NCBI GenBank assembly: GCA_039621445.1
Contig: CP154955.1
Coordinates: forward strand, 6,742,010-6,806,009
Reading direction: 5' to 3'
Length of the DNA stretch: 64,000 nt
DNA from: Euglena gracilis
Lineage: Eukaryota; Euglenida; Euglenophyceae; Euglenales
Shown here: one piece after another, positions 29,048 to 42,100 of the stretch
How the letters are laid out: the number at the start of each line of letters is the position of its first letter
Position numbering within the stretch: the stretch's first letter is position 1
Notes under the pieces: model-generated
Databases searched by the model: none
What the model was told of the DNA's origin: nothing
The model's input: only the letters and a program-made list of their open reading frames with translations
Translations under genes and position numbers: made by a program

Positions 29048-32000
29048 TTTACAAACGTCAGCTAGGCCACCCCACGCAGCAACCGAGGTGGTGCTTCTCG
29101 GCCTGCAAGGACTCGAGCGCAAAGTCCCGCCCGCACAGCCTCCAGTGCAAGTCGGCACAGAGGAAAGAGCCACGTGTGGGTGAAGCCCGTTACCCTCCTG
29201 GTGAGTCGCGGGTCGGGCTCCCCATACCTTGCTTGGGGTCGAAGCAAGTGGCTCTATGCGGGCTGTAGCTCCGGGAAGGCTGGCCCATCTCTGGGTGAAG
29301 GAGGCGGGCTGACGGGGTGCCAGGACCCCAATCGGCCCCGGCCGTGGACCAGAGTATCCCAGAGTGGTGACCACCTTCACGCCAAGGAGTCGGGCGAGTG
29401 GCCCCCGGGGTCCCCGCTCCTGGCAACCGGAGTTCCTGGGCCATTCCTCGGGTGCCGGCAGCACCCGAGGGCCATGCAACACGCGGGGCCGCTCTCCAGG
29501 TGGGTGCCCACGGGGCTTTATCTCGCCTGCCTGGATGGATCCGTGGGTGGCCCTGAGGGTCCGCATACCCTTGGGGTCCATGACTCGCCCACCCGGGGAA
29601 CATGAGTGCCCCTTCACCAGGCGGTCTGCCCCCACCAGCCGGGCGTCGGGGGCATCGACAAGGAAGGCCCGGCTGGATCCGAAACCGCCTGGCTCTTTTA
29701 CCGCTGTGTGCGGAAAGAGAGCGACACGCGGGAAACCGCGGCCACCCCACAACGGGTGGAACAAAAGTCCCGGCCTTCCTTCCGGGCAAATAGCGCTTGC
29801 GAGCCCTTCGAGGCCAGGCGCATGGGACTGAAGCGCTTCCCCACACAGCCCAAGACGGCTAGGGGCTCGGAGTCCGGGGTGAGCCGACGCCGCCACCGCC
29901 CACGGCGAAAAGAATATGGGCTCCCGCCAGCTGACGCGGTTTACAAACATCAGCTAGGCCACCCCACGCAGCAACCGAGGTGGTGCTTCTCGGCCTGCAA
30001 GGACTCGAGCGCAAAGTCCCGCCCGCACAGTCTCCAGTGCAAGTCGGCACAGAGGAAAGAGCCACGTGTGGGTGAAGCCCGTTACCCTCCTGGTGAGTCG
30101 CGGGTCGGGCTCCCCATACCTTGCTTGGGGTCGAAGCAAGTGGCTCTATGCGGGCTGTAGCTCCGGGAAGGCTGGCCCATCTCTGGTTGAAGGAGGCGGG
30201 CTGACGGGGTGCCAGGACCCCAATCGGCGCCGGCCGTGGACCAGAGTATCCCAGAGTGGTGACCACCTTCACGCCAAGGAGTGGGGCGAGTGGCCCCCGG
30301 GGTCCCCGCTCCTGGCACCCGGAGTTCCTGGGCCGTTCCTCGGGTGACGGCAGCACCCGAGGGCCATGCAACACGCGGAGCCGCTCTCCAGGTGGGTGCC
30401 CACGGGGCTTTATCTCGCCTGCATGGATGGAGCCGTGGGTGGCCCTGAGGGTCCGCATACCCTTGGGGTCCATGACTCGCCCACCCGCGGAACATGAGTG
30501 CCCCGTCACCAGGCGGTCTGCCCCCACCAGCCAGGCGTCGGGGGCATCGACAAGGAATGCCCGGCTGGATCTGAAACCGCCTGGCTCTTTTACCGCTGTG
30601 TGCGGAAAGAGAGAGACACGCGGGAAACCGCGGCCACCCCACAACGGGTGGAACAAAAGTCCCGGCCTTCCTTCCGGGCAACTAGCGCTTGCGAGCCCTT
30701 CGAGGCCAGGCGCATGGGACTGATGCGCTTCCCTACACAGCCCAAGACGACTAGGGGCTCGGAGTCCGGGGTGAGCCGACGCCGCCACCGCCCACAGCGA
30801 AAAGAATATGGGCTCCCGCCAGCTGACGCGGTTTACAAACGTCAGCTAGGCCACCCCACGCAGCAACCGAGGTGGTGCTTCTCGGCCTGCAAGGACTCGA
30901 GCGCAAAGTCCCGCCCGCACAGCCTCCAGTGCAAGTCGGCACAGAGGAAAGAGCCACGTGTGGGTGAAGCCCGTTACCCTCCTGGTGAGTCGCGGGTCGG
31001 GCTCCCCATACCTTGCTTGGGGTCGAAGCAAGTGGCTCTATGCGGGCTGTAGCTCCGGGAAGGCTGGCCCATCTCTGGGTGAAGGAGGCGGGCTGACGGG
31101 GTGCCAGGACCCCAATCGGCCCCGGCCGTGGACCAGAGTATCCCAAAGTGGTGACCACCTTCACGCCAAGGAGTCGGGCGAGTGGCCCCCGGGGTCCCCG
31201 CTCCTGGCAACCGGAGTTCCTGGGCCATTCCTCGGGTGCCGGCAGCACCCGAGGGCCATGCAACACGCGGGGCCGCTCTCCAGGTGGGTGCCCACGGGGC
31301 TTTATCTCGCCTGCCTGGATGGATCCGTGGGTGGCCCTGAGGGTCCGCATACCCTTGGGGTCCATGACTCGCCCACCCGGGGAACATGAGTGCCCCTTCA
31401 CCAGGCGGTCTGCCCCCACCAGCCGGGCGTCGGGGGCATCGACAAGGAAGGCCCGGAAGGATCCCAAACCACCTGGCTCTTTTACCGCTGTGTGCGGAAA
31501 GAGAGAGACACGCGGGAAACCGCGGCCACCCCACAACGGGTGTAACAAAAGTCCCGGCCTTCCTTCCGGGCAACTAGCGCTTGCGAGCCCTTCGAGGCCA
31601 GGCGCATGGGACTGAAGCGCTTCCCCACACAGCCCAAGACGACTAGGGGCTCGGAGTCCGGGGTGAGCCGACGCCGCCACCGCCCACGGCGAAAAGAATA
31701 TGGGCTCCCGCCAGCTGACGCGGTTTACAAACATCAGCTAGGCCACCCCACGCAGCAACCGAGGTGGTGCTTCTCGGCCTGCAAGGACTCGAGCGCAAAG
31801 TCCCGCCCGCACAGCCTCCAGTGCAAGTCGGCACAGAGGAAAGAGCCACGTGTGGGTGAAGCCCGTTACCCTCCTGGTGAGTCGCGGGTCGGGCTCCCCA
31901 TACCTTGCTTGGTGTCGAAGCAAGTGGCTCTATGCGGGCTGTAGCTCCGGGAAGGCTGGCCCATCTCTGGTTGAAGGAGGCGGGCTGACGGGGTTCCAGG

Positions 32001-35000
32001 ACCCCAATCGGCGCCGGCCGTGGACCAGAGTATCCCAGAGTGGTGACCACCTTCACGCCAAGGAGTGGGGCGAGTGGCCCCCGGGGTCCCCGCTCCTGGC
32101 ACCCGGAGTTCCTGGGCCGTTCCTCGGGTGACGGCAGCACCCGAGGGCCATGCAACACGCGAAGCCGCTCTCCAGGTGGGTGCCCACGGGGCTTTATCTC
32201 GCCTGCCTGGATGGAGCCGTGGGTGGCCCTGAGGGTCCGCATACCCTTGGGGTCCATGACTCGCCCACCCGCGGAACATGAGTGCCCCGTCACCAGGCGG
32301 TCTGCCCCCACCAGCCGGGCGTCGGGGGCATCGACAAGGAAGGCCCGGCTGGATCTGAAACCGCCTGGCTCTTTTACCGCTGTGTGCGGAAAGAGAGAGA
32401 CACGCGGGAAACCGCGGCCACCCCACAACGGGTGGAACAAAAGTCCCGGCCTTCCTTCCGGGCAACTAGCGCTTGCGAGCCCTTCGAGGCCAGGCGCATG
32501 GGACTGATGCGCTTCCCTACACAGCCCAAGACGACTAGGGGCTCGGAGTCCGGGGTGAGCCGACGCCGCCACCGCCCACGGCGAAAAGAATATGGGCTCC
32601 CGCCAGCTGACGCGGTTTACAAACATCAGCTAGGCCACCCCACGCAGCAACCGAGGTGGTGCTTCTCGGCCTGCAAGGACTCGAGCGCAAAGTCCCGCCC
32701 GCACAGCCTCCAGTGCAAGTCGGCACAGAGGAAAGAGCCACGTGTGGGTGAAGCCCGTTACCCCCCTGGTGAGTCGCGGGTCGGGCTCCCCATACCTTGC
32801 TTGGGGTCGAAGCAAGTGGCTCTATGCGGGCTGTAGCTCCGGGAAGGCTGGCCCATCTCTGGGTGAAGGAGGCGGGCTGACGGGGTGCCAGGACCCCAAT
32901 CGGCCCCGGCCGTGGACCAGAGTATCCCAAAGTGGTGACCACCTTCACGCCAAGGAGTCGGGCGAGTGGCCCCCGGGGTCCCCGCTCCTGGCAACCGGAG
33001 TTCCTGGGCCATTCCTCGGGTGACGGCAGCACCCGAGGGCCATGCAACACGCGGGGCCGCTCTCCAGGTGGGTGCCCACGGGGCTTTATCTCGCCTGCCT
33101 GGATGGATCCGTGGGTGGCCCTGAGGGTCCGCATACCCTTGGGGTCCATGACTCGCCCACCCGGGGAACATGAGTGCCCCTTCACCAGGCGGTCTGCCCC
33201 CACCAGCCGGGCGTCGGGGGCATCGACAAGGAAGGCCCGGAAGGATCCCAAACCGCCTGGCTCTTTTACCGCTGTGTGCGGAAAGAGAGAGACACGCGGG
33301 AAACCGCGGCCACCCCACAACGGGTGGAACAAAAGTCCCGGCCTTCCTTCCGGGCAACTAGCGCTTGCGAGCCCTTCGAGGCCAGGCGCATGGGACTGAA
33401 GCGCTTCCCCACACAGCCCAGGACGGCTAGGGGCTCGGAGTCCGGGGTGAGCCGACGCCGCCACCGCCCACGGCGAAAAGAATATGGGCTCCCGCCAGCT
33501 GACGCGGTTTACAAACATCAGCTAGGCCACTCCACGCAGCAACCGAGGTGGTGCTTCTCGGCCTGCAAGGACTCGAGCGCAAAGTCCCGCCCGCACAGTC
33601 TCCAGTGCAAGTCGGCACAGAGGAAAGAGCCACGTGTGGGTGAAGCCCGTTACCTCCTGGTGAGTCGCGGGTCGGGCTCCCCATACCTTTATTGGGGTCG
33701 AAGCAAGTGGCTCTATGCGGGCTGTAGCTCCGGGAAGTCTGGCCCATCTCTGGGTGAAGGAGGCGGGCTGACGGGGTGCCAGGACCTCTATCGGCGCCGG
33801 CCGTGGACCAGAGTATCCCAGAGTGGTGACCACCTTCACGCCAAGGAGTCGGGCGAGTGGCCCCCGGGGTCCCCGCTCCTGGAAACCGGAGTTCCTGGGC
33901 CGTTCATCGGGTGACGGAAGCACCCGAGGGCCATCCAACACGCGGAGCCGCCCTCCAGGTGGGTGCCCACGGGGCTTTATCTCGCCTGCCTGGATGGAGC
34001 CGTGGGTGGCCCTGAGGGTCCGCATACCCTTGGGGTCCATGACTCGCTCACCCGCGGAACATGAATTCCCCGGCACCAGGCGGTCTGCCCCCACCAGCCG
34101 GGCGTCGGGGGCATCGAGAAGGAAGGCCCGGCTGGATCCGAAACCGCCTGGCTCTTTTACCGCTGAGTGCGGAAAGAGAGAGACACGCGGGAAACCGCGG
34201 CCACCCCACATCGGGTGGAACAAAAGTCCCGGCCTTCCTTCCGGGCAACTAGCGCTTGCGAGCCCTTCGAGGCCAGGCGCATGGGACTGAAGCGCTTCCC
34301 CACACAGCCCAAGACGGCTAGGGGCTCGGAGTCCGGGGTGAGCCGACGCCGCCACCGCCCACGGCGAAAAGAATATGGGCTCCCGCCAGCTGACGCGGTT
34401 TACAAACATCAGCTAGGCCACCCCACGCAGCAACCGAGGTGGTGCTTCTCGGCCTGCAAGGACTCGAGCGCAAAGTCCCGCCCGCACAGCCTCCAGTGCA
34501 AGTCGGCACAGAGGAAAGAGCCACGTGTGGGTGAAGCCCGTTACCCTCCTGGTGAGTCGCGGGTCGGGCTCCCCATACCTTGCTTGGGGTCGAAGCAAGT
34601 GGCTCTATGCGGGCTGTAGCTCCGGGAAGGCTGGCCCGTCTCTGGGTGAAGGAGGCGGGCTGACGGGTTGCCAGGACCCCAATCCGCGCCGGCCGTGGAC
34701 CAGAGTATCCCAGAGTGGTGACCACCTTCACGCCAAGGAGTGGGGCGAGTGGCCCCCGGGGTCCCCGCTCCTGGCAACCGGAGTTCCTGGGCCGTTCATC
34801 GGGTGACGGAAGCACCCGAGGGCCATGCAACACGCGGAGCCGCCCTCCAGGTGGGTGCCCACGGGGCTTTATCTCGCCTGCCTGGATGGAGCCGTGTGTG
34901 GCCCTGAGGGTCCGCATACCCTTGGGGTCCATGACTCGCCCACCCGCGGAACATGAGTGCCCCGTCACCAGGCGGTCTGCCCCCACCAGCCGGGCGTCGG

Positions 35001-38000
35001 GGGCATCGACAAGGAAGGCCCGGCTGGATCCGAAACCGCCTGGCTCTTTTACCGCTGTGTGCGGAAAGAGAGAGACACTCGGGAAACCGCGGCCACCCCA
35101 CAACGGGTGGAACAAAAGTCCCGGCCTTCCTTCCGGGCAACTAGCGCTTGCGAGCCCTTCGAGGCCAGGCGCATGGGACTGAAGCGCTTCCCCACACAGC
35201 CCAAGACGGCTAGGGGCTCGGAGGCCGGGGTGAGCCGACGCCGCCACCACCCACGGCGAAAAGAATATGGGCTCCCGCCAGCTGACGCGGTTTACAAACA
35301 TCAGCTAGGCCACCCCACGCTGCAACCGAGGTCGTGCTTCTCGGCCTGCAAGGACTCGAGCGCAAAGTCCCGCCCGCACGGCCTCCAGTGCAAGTCGGCA
35401 CAGAGGAAAGAGCCACGTGTGGGTGAAGCCCGTTACACTCCTGGTGAGTCGCGGGTCGGGCTCCCCATACCTTACTTGGGGTCGAAGCAAGTGGCTCCAT
35501 GCGGGCTGTAGCTCCGGGAAGGCTGGCCCATCTCTGGGTGAAGGAGGCGGGCTGACGGGGTGCCAGGACCCCTATCGGCGCCGGCCGTGGACCAGAGTAT
35601 CCCAGAGTGGTGACCACCTTCACGCCAAGGAGTGGGGCGAGTGGCCCCCGGGGTCCCCGCTCCTGGCAACCGGAGTTCCTGGGCCGTTCCTCGGGTGACG
35701 GCAGCACCCGAGGGCCATGCAACACGCGGAGCCGCTCTCCAGGTGGGTGCCCACGGGGCTTTATCTCGCCTGCCTGGATGGAGCCGTGGGTGGCCCTGAG
35801 GGTCCGCATACCCTTGGGATCCATGACTCGCCCACCGCCCGCGGAACATGAGTGGGCCGCCCCGTCACCAGTCGGTCTGCCCCCACCAGCCGGGCTTCCG
35901 GGGGCAATCCGACAAGGAAGGCCCGCTGGATCCGAAACCCTGGCCGTTTAATACCGCTGTGTGCGGAAAAGAGAGAGACACGCGGGAACCGCGGCCACCC
36001 CACAACGGTGGAACAAAAGTCCCGGCCTTCCTTCCGGGCAACTAGCGCGTGCGAGCCCTTCGAGGCCAGGCGCATGGGACTGAAGCGCTTCCCCACACAG
36101 CCCAAGACGGCTAGGGGCTCGGAGTCCGGGGTGAGCCGACGCCGCCACCGCCCACGGCGAAAAGAATATGGGCTCCCGCCAGCTGACGCGGTTTACAAAC
36201 ATCAGCTAGGCCACCCCACGCAGCAACCGAGGTGGTGCTTCTCGGCCTGCAAGGACTCGAGCGCAAAGTCCCGCCCGCACAGCCTCCAGTGCAAGTCGGC
36301 ACAGAGGAAAGAGCCACGTGTGGGTGAAGCCCGTTACCCTCCTGGTGAGTCGCGGGTCGGGCTCCCCATACCTTGCTTGGGGTCGAAGCAAGTGGCTCTA
36401 TGCGGGCTGTAGCTCCGGGAAGGCTGGCCCATCTCTGGGTGAAGGAGGCGGGCTGACGGGGTGCCAGGACCCCAATCGGCGCCGGCCGTGGACCAGAGTA
36501 TCCCAGAGTGGTGACCACCTTCACGCCAAGGAGTGGCCCCCGGGGTCCCCGCTCCTGGCAACCGGAGTTCCTGGGCCGTTCCTCGGGTGACGGCAGCACC
36601 CGAGGGCCATGCAACACGCGGAGCCGCTCTCCAGGTGGGTGCCCACGGGGCTTTATCTCGCCTGCCTGGATGGAGCCGTGGGTGGCCCTGAGGGTCCGCA
36701 TACCCTTGGGGTCCATGACTCGCCCACCCGCGGAACATGAGTGCCCCGTCACCAGGCGGTCTGCCCCCACCAGCCGGGCGTCGGGGGCATCGACAAGGAA
36801 GGCCCGGCTGGATCCGAAACCGCCTGGCTCTTTTACCGCTGTGTGCGGAAAGAGAGAGACACGCGGGAAACCGCGGCCACCCCACAACGGGTGGAACAAA
36901 AGTCCCGGCCTTCCTTCCGGGCAACTAGCGCTTGCGAGCCCTTCGAGGCCAGGCGCATGGGACTGAAGCGCTTCCCCACACAGCCCAAGACGGCTAGGGG
37001 CTCGGAGTCCGGGGTGAGCCGACGCCGCCACCGCCCACGGCGAAAAGAATATGGGCTCCCGCCAGCTGACGCGGTTTACAAACATCAGCTAGGCCACCCC
37101 ACGCAGCAACCGAGGTGGTGCTTCTCGGCCTGCAAGGACTCGAGCGCAAAGTCCCGCCCGCACAGCCTCCAGTGCAAGTCGGCACAGAGGAAAGAGCCAC
37201 GTGTGGGTGAAGCCCGTTACCCTCCTGGTGAGTCGCGGGTCGGGCTCCCCATACCTTGCTTGGGGTCGAAGCAAGTGGCTCTATGCGGGCTGTAGCTCCG
37301 GGAAGGCTGGCCCATCTCTGGGTGAAGGAGGCGGGCTGACGGGGTGCCAGGACCCCAATCGGCGCCGGCCGTGGACCAGAGTATCCCAGAGTGGTGACCA
37401 CCTTCACGCCAAGGAGTGGGGCGAGTGGCCCCCGGGGTCCCCGCTCCTCGCAACCGGAGTTCCTGGGCCGTTCCTCGGGTGACGGCAGCACCCGAGGGCC
37501 ATGCAACACGCGGAGCCGCTCTCCAGGTGGGTGCCCACGGGGCTTTATCTCGCCTGCCTGGATGGAGCCGTGGGTGGCCCTGAGGGTCCGCATACCCTTG
37601 GGGTCCATGACTCGCCCACCCGCGGAACATGAGTGCCCTGTCACCAGGCGGTCTGCCCCCACCAGCCGGGCGTCGGAGGCATCGACAAGGAAAGCCCGGC
37701 TGGATCCGAAACCGCCTGGCTCTTTTACCGCTGTGTGCGGAAAGAGAGAGACAGGCGGGAAACCGCGGCCACCCCACAACGGGTGGAACAAAAGTCCCGG
37801 CCTTCCTTCCGGGCAACTAGCGCTTGCGAGCCCTTCGAGGCCAGGCGCATGGGACTGAAGCGCTTCCCCTCACAGCCCAAGACGGCTAGGGGCTCGGAGT
37901 CCGGGGTGAGCCGACGCCGCCACCGCCCACGGCGAAAAGAATATGGGCTCCCGCCAGCTGACGCGGTTTACAAACATCAGCTAGGCCACCCCACGCAGCA

Positions 38001-39137
38001 ACCGAGGTGGTGCTTCTCGGCCTGCAAGGACTCGAGCGCAAAGTCCTGCCCGCACAGCCCCCAGTGCAAGTCGGCACAGAGGAAAGAGCCACGTGTGGGT
38101 GAGGCCCGTTACCCTCCTGGTGAGTCGCGGGTCGGGCTCCCCATACCTTGCTTGGTGTCGAAGCAAGTGGCTCTATGCCGGCTGTAGCTCCGGGAAGGCT
38201 GGCCCATCTCTGGGTGAAGGAGGCGGGCTGACGGGGTGCCAGGACCCCAATCGGCGCCGGCCGTGGACCAGAGTATCCCAGAGTGGTGACCACCTTCACG
38301 CCAAGGAGTGGGGCGAGTGGCCCCCGGGGTCCCCGCTCCTGGCAACCGGAGTTCCTGGGCCGTTCCTCGGGTGACGGCAGCACCCGAGGGCCATGCAACA
38401 CGGCGTGCCGCTCTCCAGGTGGGTGCCCACGGGGCTTTATCTCGCCTGCCTGGAGGGGGCCGGGGGTGGCCCTGAGGGTCCGCATACCCTTGGGGTCCAT
38501 GACTCGCCCACCCGCGGAACATGAGGCCCGTTCACAGGCGTCCGGCCCCCACCAGCCGCGCGTCGTGTGCAATCGACAAGGAAGGCCCCGGCTGGATCGA
38601 AACCGCCTGCCGCTTTTACCGCTGTTGCAGGAAAGAGAGAGACACGCGGGAAACCGCGGCCACCCCGCCGCCAAACGGGTGGAACAAAAGTCCCGCCTTC
38701 CTATTCCGGGCAACTAGCGCTTGCGAGCCCTTCGAGGCCAGGCGCATGGGAACTGAATCGGCTTCCCACCAGCCCAAGACGGCTAGGGCTCGGAGTCCTG
38801 GGTGAGCCGACGCGCCACCCGCCACACGTCGAAAGAATCTGTGGCTCCCGCCGCTGACGCGGTTTACAAACCATCAGCTAGGCCACCCCACGCGCACCGA
38901 GTGGTGCTTTCTTCTCGGCCTGCAATGGACTCGAGCCGCAAAGTCCCGCCCGCACATCCTCCAGTTTGCAAGTCGGCACAGAAGGAAAGAGGCACGTGTG
39001 GGTGAAGCCCGTTACCCTCCTGGTGAGTCGGGGGTCGGGATGCCCATACCTTGCTGGGGTGGAAGCAGTGGCCTCTATGCGGGCTGTAGCTTCCGGGAAG
39101 GCTGGCCAATCTCTGGGTGAGGATGCGGGCTGACGGG
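29044..39137. repeat. Satellite 1 array, right block with dimeric higher-order structure
   Basis: About 11.3 monomers of 892 bp. From 29.3 to 33.4 kb two variants alternate. One has gagtcgggcgag, cggccccggccg and ggatccgtgggtgg (near 29390, 31170, 32960). The other has ctcctggcacccgg and actgatgcgcttccctac (near 30310, 32095). This gives a period of about 1784 bp. Monomers from 34 kb onward are more uniform. The units at 35840-36010 and 38400-39137 have many single-base indels. The array passes into satellite 2 at about 39137. Confidence 0.93.
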
Positions 39138-42100
39138 CCCTGACGATGCCCCACCTGCCAGCTTGGGTCGAAATCACAACACATACTGACTATACACGCC
39201 CACACCGACTGACAACACACTTCCCCCACAAGCACACACTCTCGGGTCGGCAAGGAGTTCCCCCCAAGGAGTTCCCCCAGCAACACCGATTCAGAAGAGA
39301 GATTTACGCAGTGACCCTGCGTCCCATGGAGCTTTCCATGGCATTTTTCCCAAAATTGCATGGCGCGGTTGTTTCGCACCCCCATGCCTCGCCCCCAGCG
39401 CCCCATTTTGTGGGCTAAACCCGCGGCAGTTCTGCTGAGCAACCGGCGGCTCAGGCCACCCCCTCCCCCAGGGGTTGGTGCTGCGACCCCAGGACCGGCG
39501 GCTTAATTTGGGTACTCGCGCCCCAAGCCTTCGGGTGCCGTCCGTATTTTTCGGCAATTTTTGCCTCTTTCCACACCGAAAGGGCCTTGTCTCGCCCTCC
39601 CCAAAGGGTGCTGTCCCGGAGGGTGCCCCGTAGGTAGTGGACCATTTTTCCGTCCCGCGCTGCCTTGTTTTTGGGGCCGGTTTTTTTCAGCCCCCCCCCC
39701 TCCCCCACCCCCGGGAGGGTGACGCAGAGCTCGTTTGTAACGGTCTGCACCACACAGACAAGAGCGGTCGGGGACGAGGGTTGGCAGGGTCGTCACCCCT
39801 GACGATGCCCCACCTGCCAGCCTGGGGCGAAACCGCAACACAGACTGACAACACACGCGCCCACACCGACTGACAACACACTTCCCCCACAAGCACACAC
39901 TCTCGGGTCGGCAAGGAGTTCCCCCCAAGGAGTTCCCCCAGCAACACCGATTCAGAAGAGAGATTTACGCAGTGACCCTGCGTCCCATGGAGCTTTCCAT
40001 GGCATTTTTCCCAGAATTGCATGGCGCGGTTGTTTCGCACCCCCATGCCTCGCCCCCAGCGCCCCATTTTGTGGGCTAAACCCGCGGCAGTTCTGCTGAG
40101 CAACCGGCGGCTCAGGCCACCCCCTCCCCCAGGGGTTGGTGCTGCGACCCCAGGACCGGCGGCTTAATTTGGGTACTCGCGCCCCAAGCCTTCGGGTGCC
40201 GTCCGTATTTTTCGGCAATTTTTGCCTCTTTCCACACCGAAAGGGCCTTGTCTCGCCCTCCCCAAAGGGTGCTGTCCCGGAGGGTGCCCCGTAGGTAGTG
40301 GACCATTTTTCCGTCCCGCGCTGCCTTGTTTTTGGGGCCGGTTTTTTTCAGCCCCCCCCCCTCCCCCACCCCCGGGAGGGTGACGCAGAGCTCGTTTGTA
40401 ACGGTCTGCACCACACAGACAAGAGCGGTCGGGGACGAGGGTTGGCAGGGTCGTCACCCCTGACGATGCCCCACCTGCCAGCCTGGGGCGAAACCGCAAC
40501 ACAGACTGACAACACACGCGCCCACACCGACTGACAACACACTTCCCCCACAAGCACACACTCTCGGGTCGGCAAGGAGTTCCCCCCAAGGAGTTCCCCC
40601 AGCAACACCGATTCAGAAGAGAGATTTACGCAGTGACCCTGCGTCCCATGGAGCTTTCCATGGCATTTTTCCCAGAATTGCATGGCGCGGTTGTTTCGCA
40701 CCCCCATGCCTCGCCCCCAGCGCCCCATTTTGTGGGCTAAACCCGCGGCAGTTCTGCTGAGCAACCGGCGGCTCAGGCCACCCCCTCCCCCAGGGGTTGG
40801 TGCTGCGACCCCAGGACCGGCGGCTTAATTTGGGTACTCGCGCCCCAAGCCTTCGGGTGCCGTCCGTATTTTTCGGCAATTTTTGCCTCTTTCCACACCG
40901 AAAGGGCCTTGTCTCGCCCTCCCCAAAGGGTGCTGTCCCGGAGGGTGCCCCGTAGGTAGTGGACCATTTTTCCGTCCCGCGCTGCCTTGTTTTTGGGGCC
41001 GGTTTTTTCAGCCCCCCCCCTCCCCCACCCCCGGGAGGGTGACGCAGAGCTCGTTTGTAACGGTCTGCACCACACAGACAAGAGCGGTCGGGGACGAGGG
41101 TTGGCAGGGTCGTCACCCCTGACGATGCCCCACCTGCCAGCCTGGGGCGAAACCGCAACACAGACTGACAACACACGCGCCCACACCGACTGACAACACA
41201 CTTCCCCCACAAGCACACACTCTCGGGTCGGCAAGGAGTTCCCCCCAAGGAGTTCCCCCAGCAACACCGATTCAGAAGAGAGATTTACGCAGTGACCCTG
41301 CGTCCCATGGAGCTTTCCATGGCATTTTTCCCAGAATTGCATGGCGCGGTTGTTTCGCACCCCCATGCCTCGCCCCCAGCGCCCCATTTTGTGGGCTAAA
41401 CCCGCGGCAGTTCTGCTGAGCAACCGGCGGCTCAGGCCACCCCCTCCCCCAGGGGTTGGTGCTGCGACCCCAGGACCGGCGGCTTAATTTGGGTACTCGC
41501 GCCCCAAGCCTTCGGGTGCCGTCCGTATTTTTCGGCAATTTTTGCCTCTTTCCACACCGAAAGGGCCTTGTCTCGCCCTCCCCAAAGGGTGCTGTCCCGG
41601 AGGGTGCCCCGTAGGTAGTGGACCATTTTTCCGTCCCGCGCTGCCTTGTTTTTGGGGCCGGTTTTTTTCAGCCCCCCCCCCTCCCCCACCCCCGGGAGGG
41701 TGACGCAGAGCTCGTTTGTAACGGTCTGCACCACACAGACAAGAGCGGTCGGGGACGAGGGTTGGCAGGGTCGTCACCCCTGACGATGCCCCACCTGCCA
41801 GCCTGGGGCGAAACCGCAACACAGACTGACAACACACGCGCCCACACCGACTGACAACACACTTCCCCCACAAGCACACACTCTCGGGTCGGCAAGGAGT
41901 TCCCCCCAAGGAGTTCCCCCAGCAACACCGATTCAGAAGAGAGATTTACGCAGTGACCCTGCGTCCCATGGAGCTTTCCATGGCATTTTTCCCAGAATTG
42001 CATGGCGCGGTTGTTTCGCACCCCCATGCCTCGCCCCCAGCGCCCCATTTTGTGGGCTAAACCCGCGGCAGTTCTACTGAGCAACCGGCGGCTCAGGCCA

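Noticed and set aside
40613-41248. Open frames across satellite 2 monomers
   Set aside because: Same reasoning: they depend on C-run length and repeat with the unit. No domain found.
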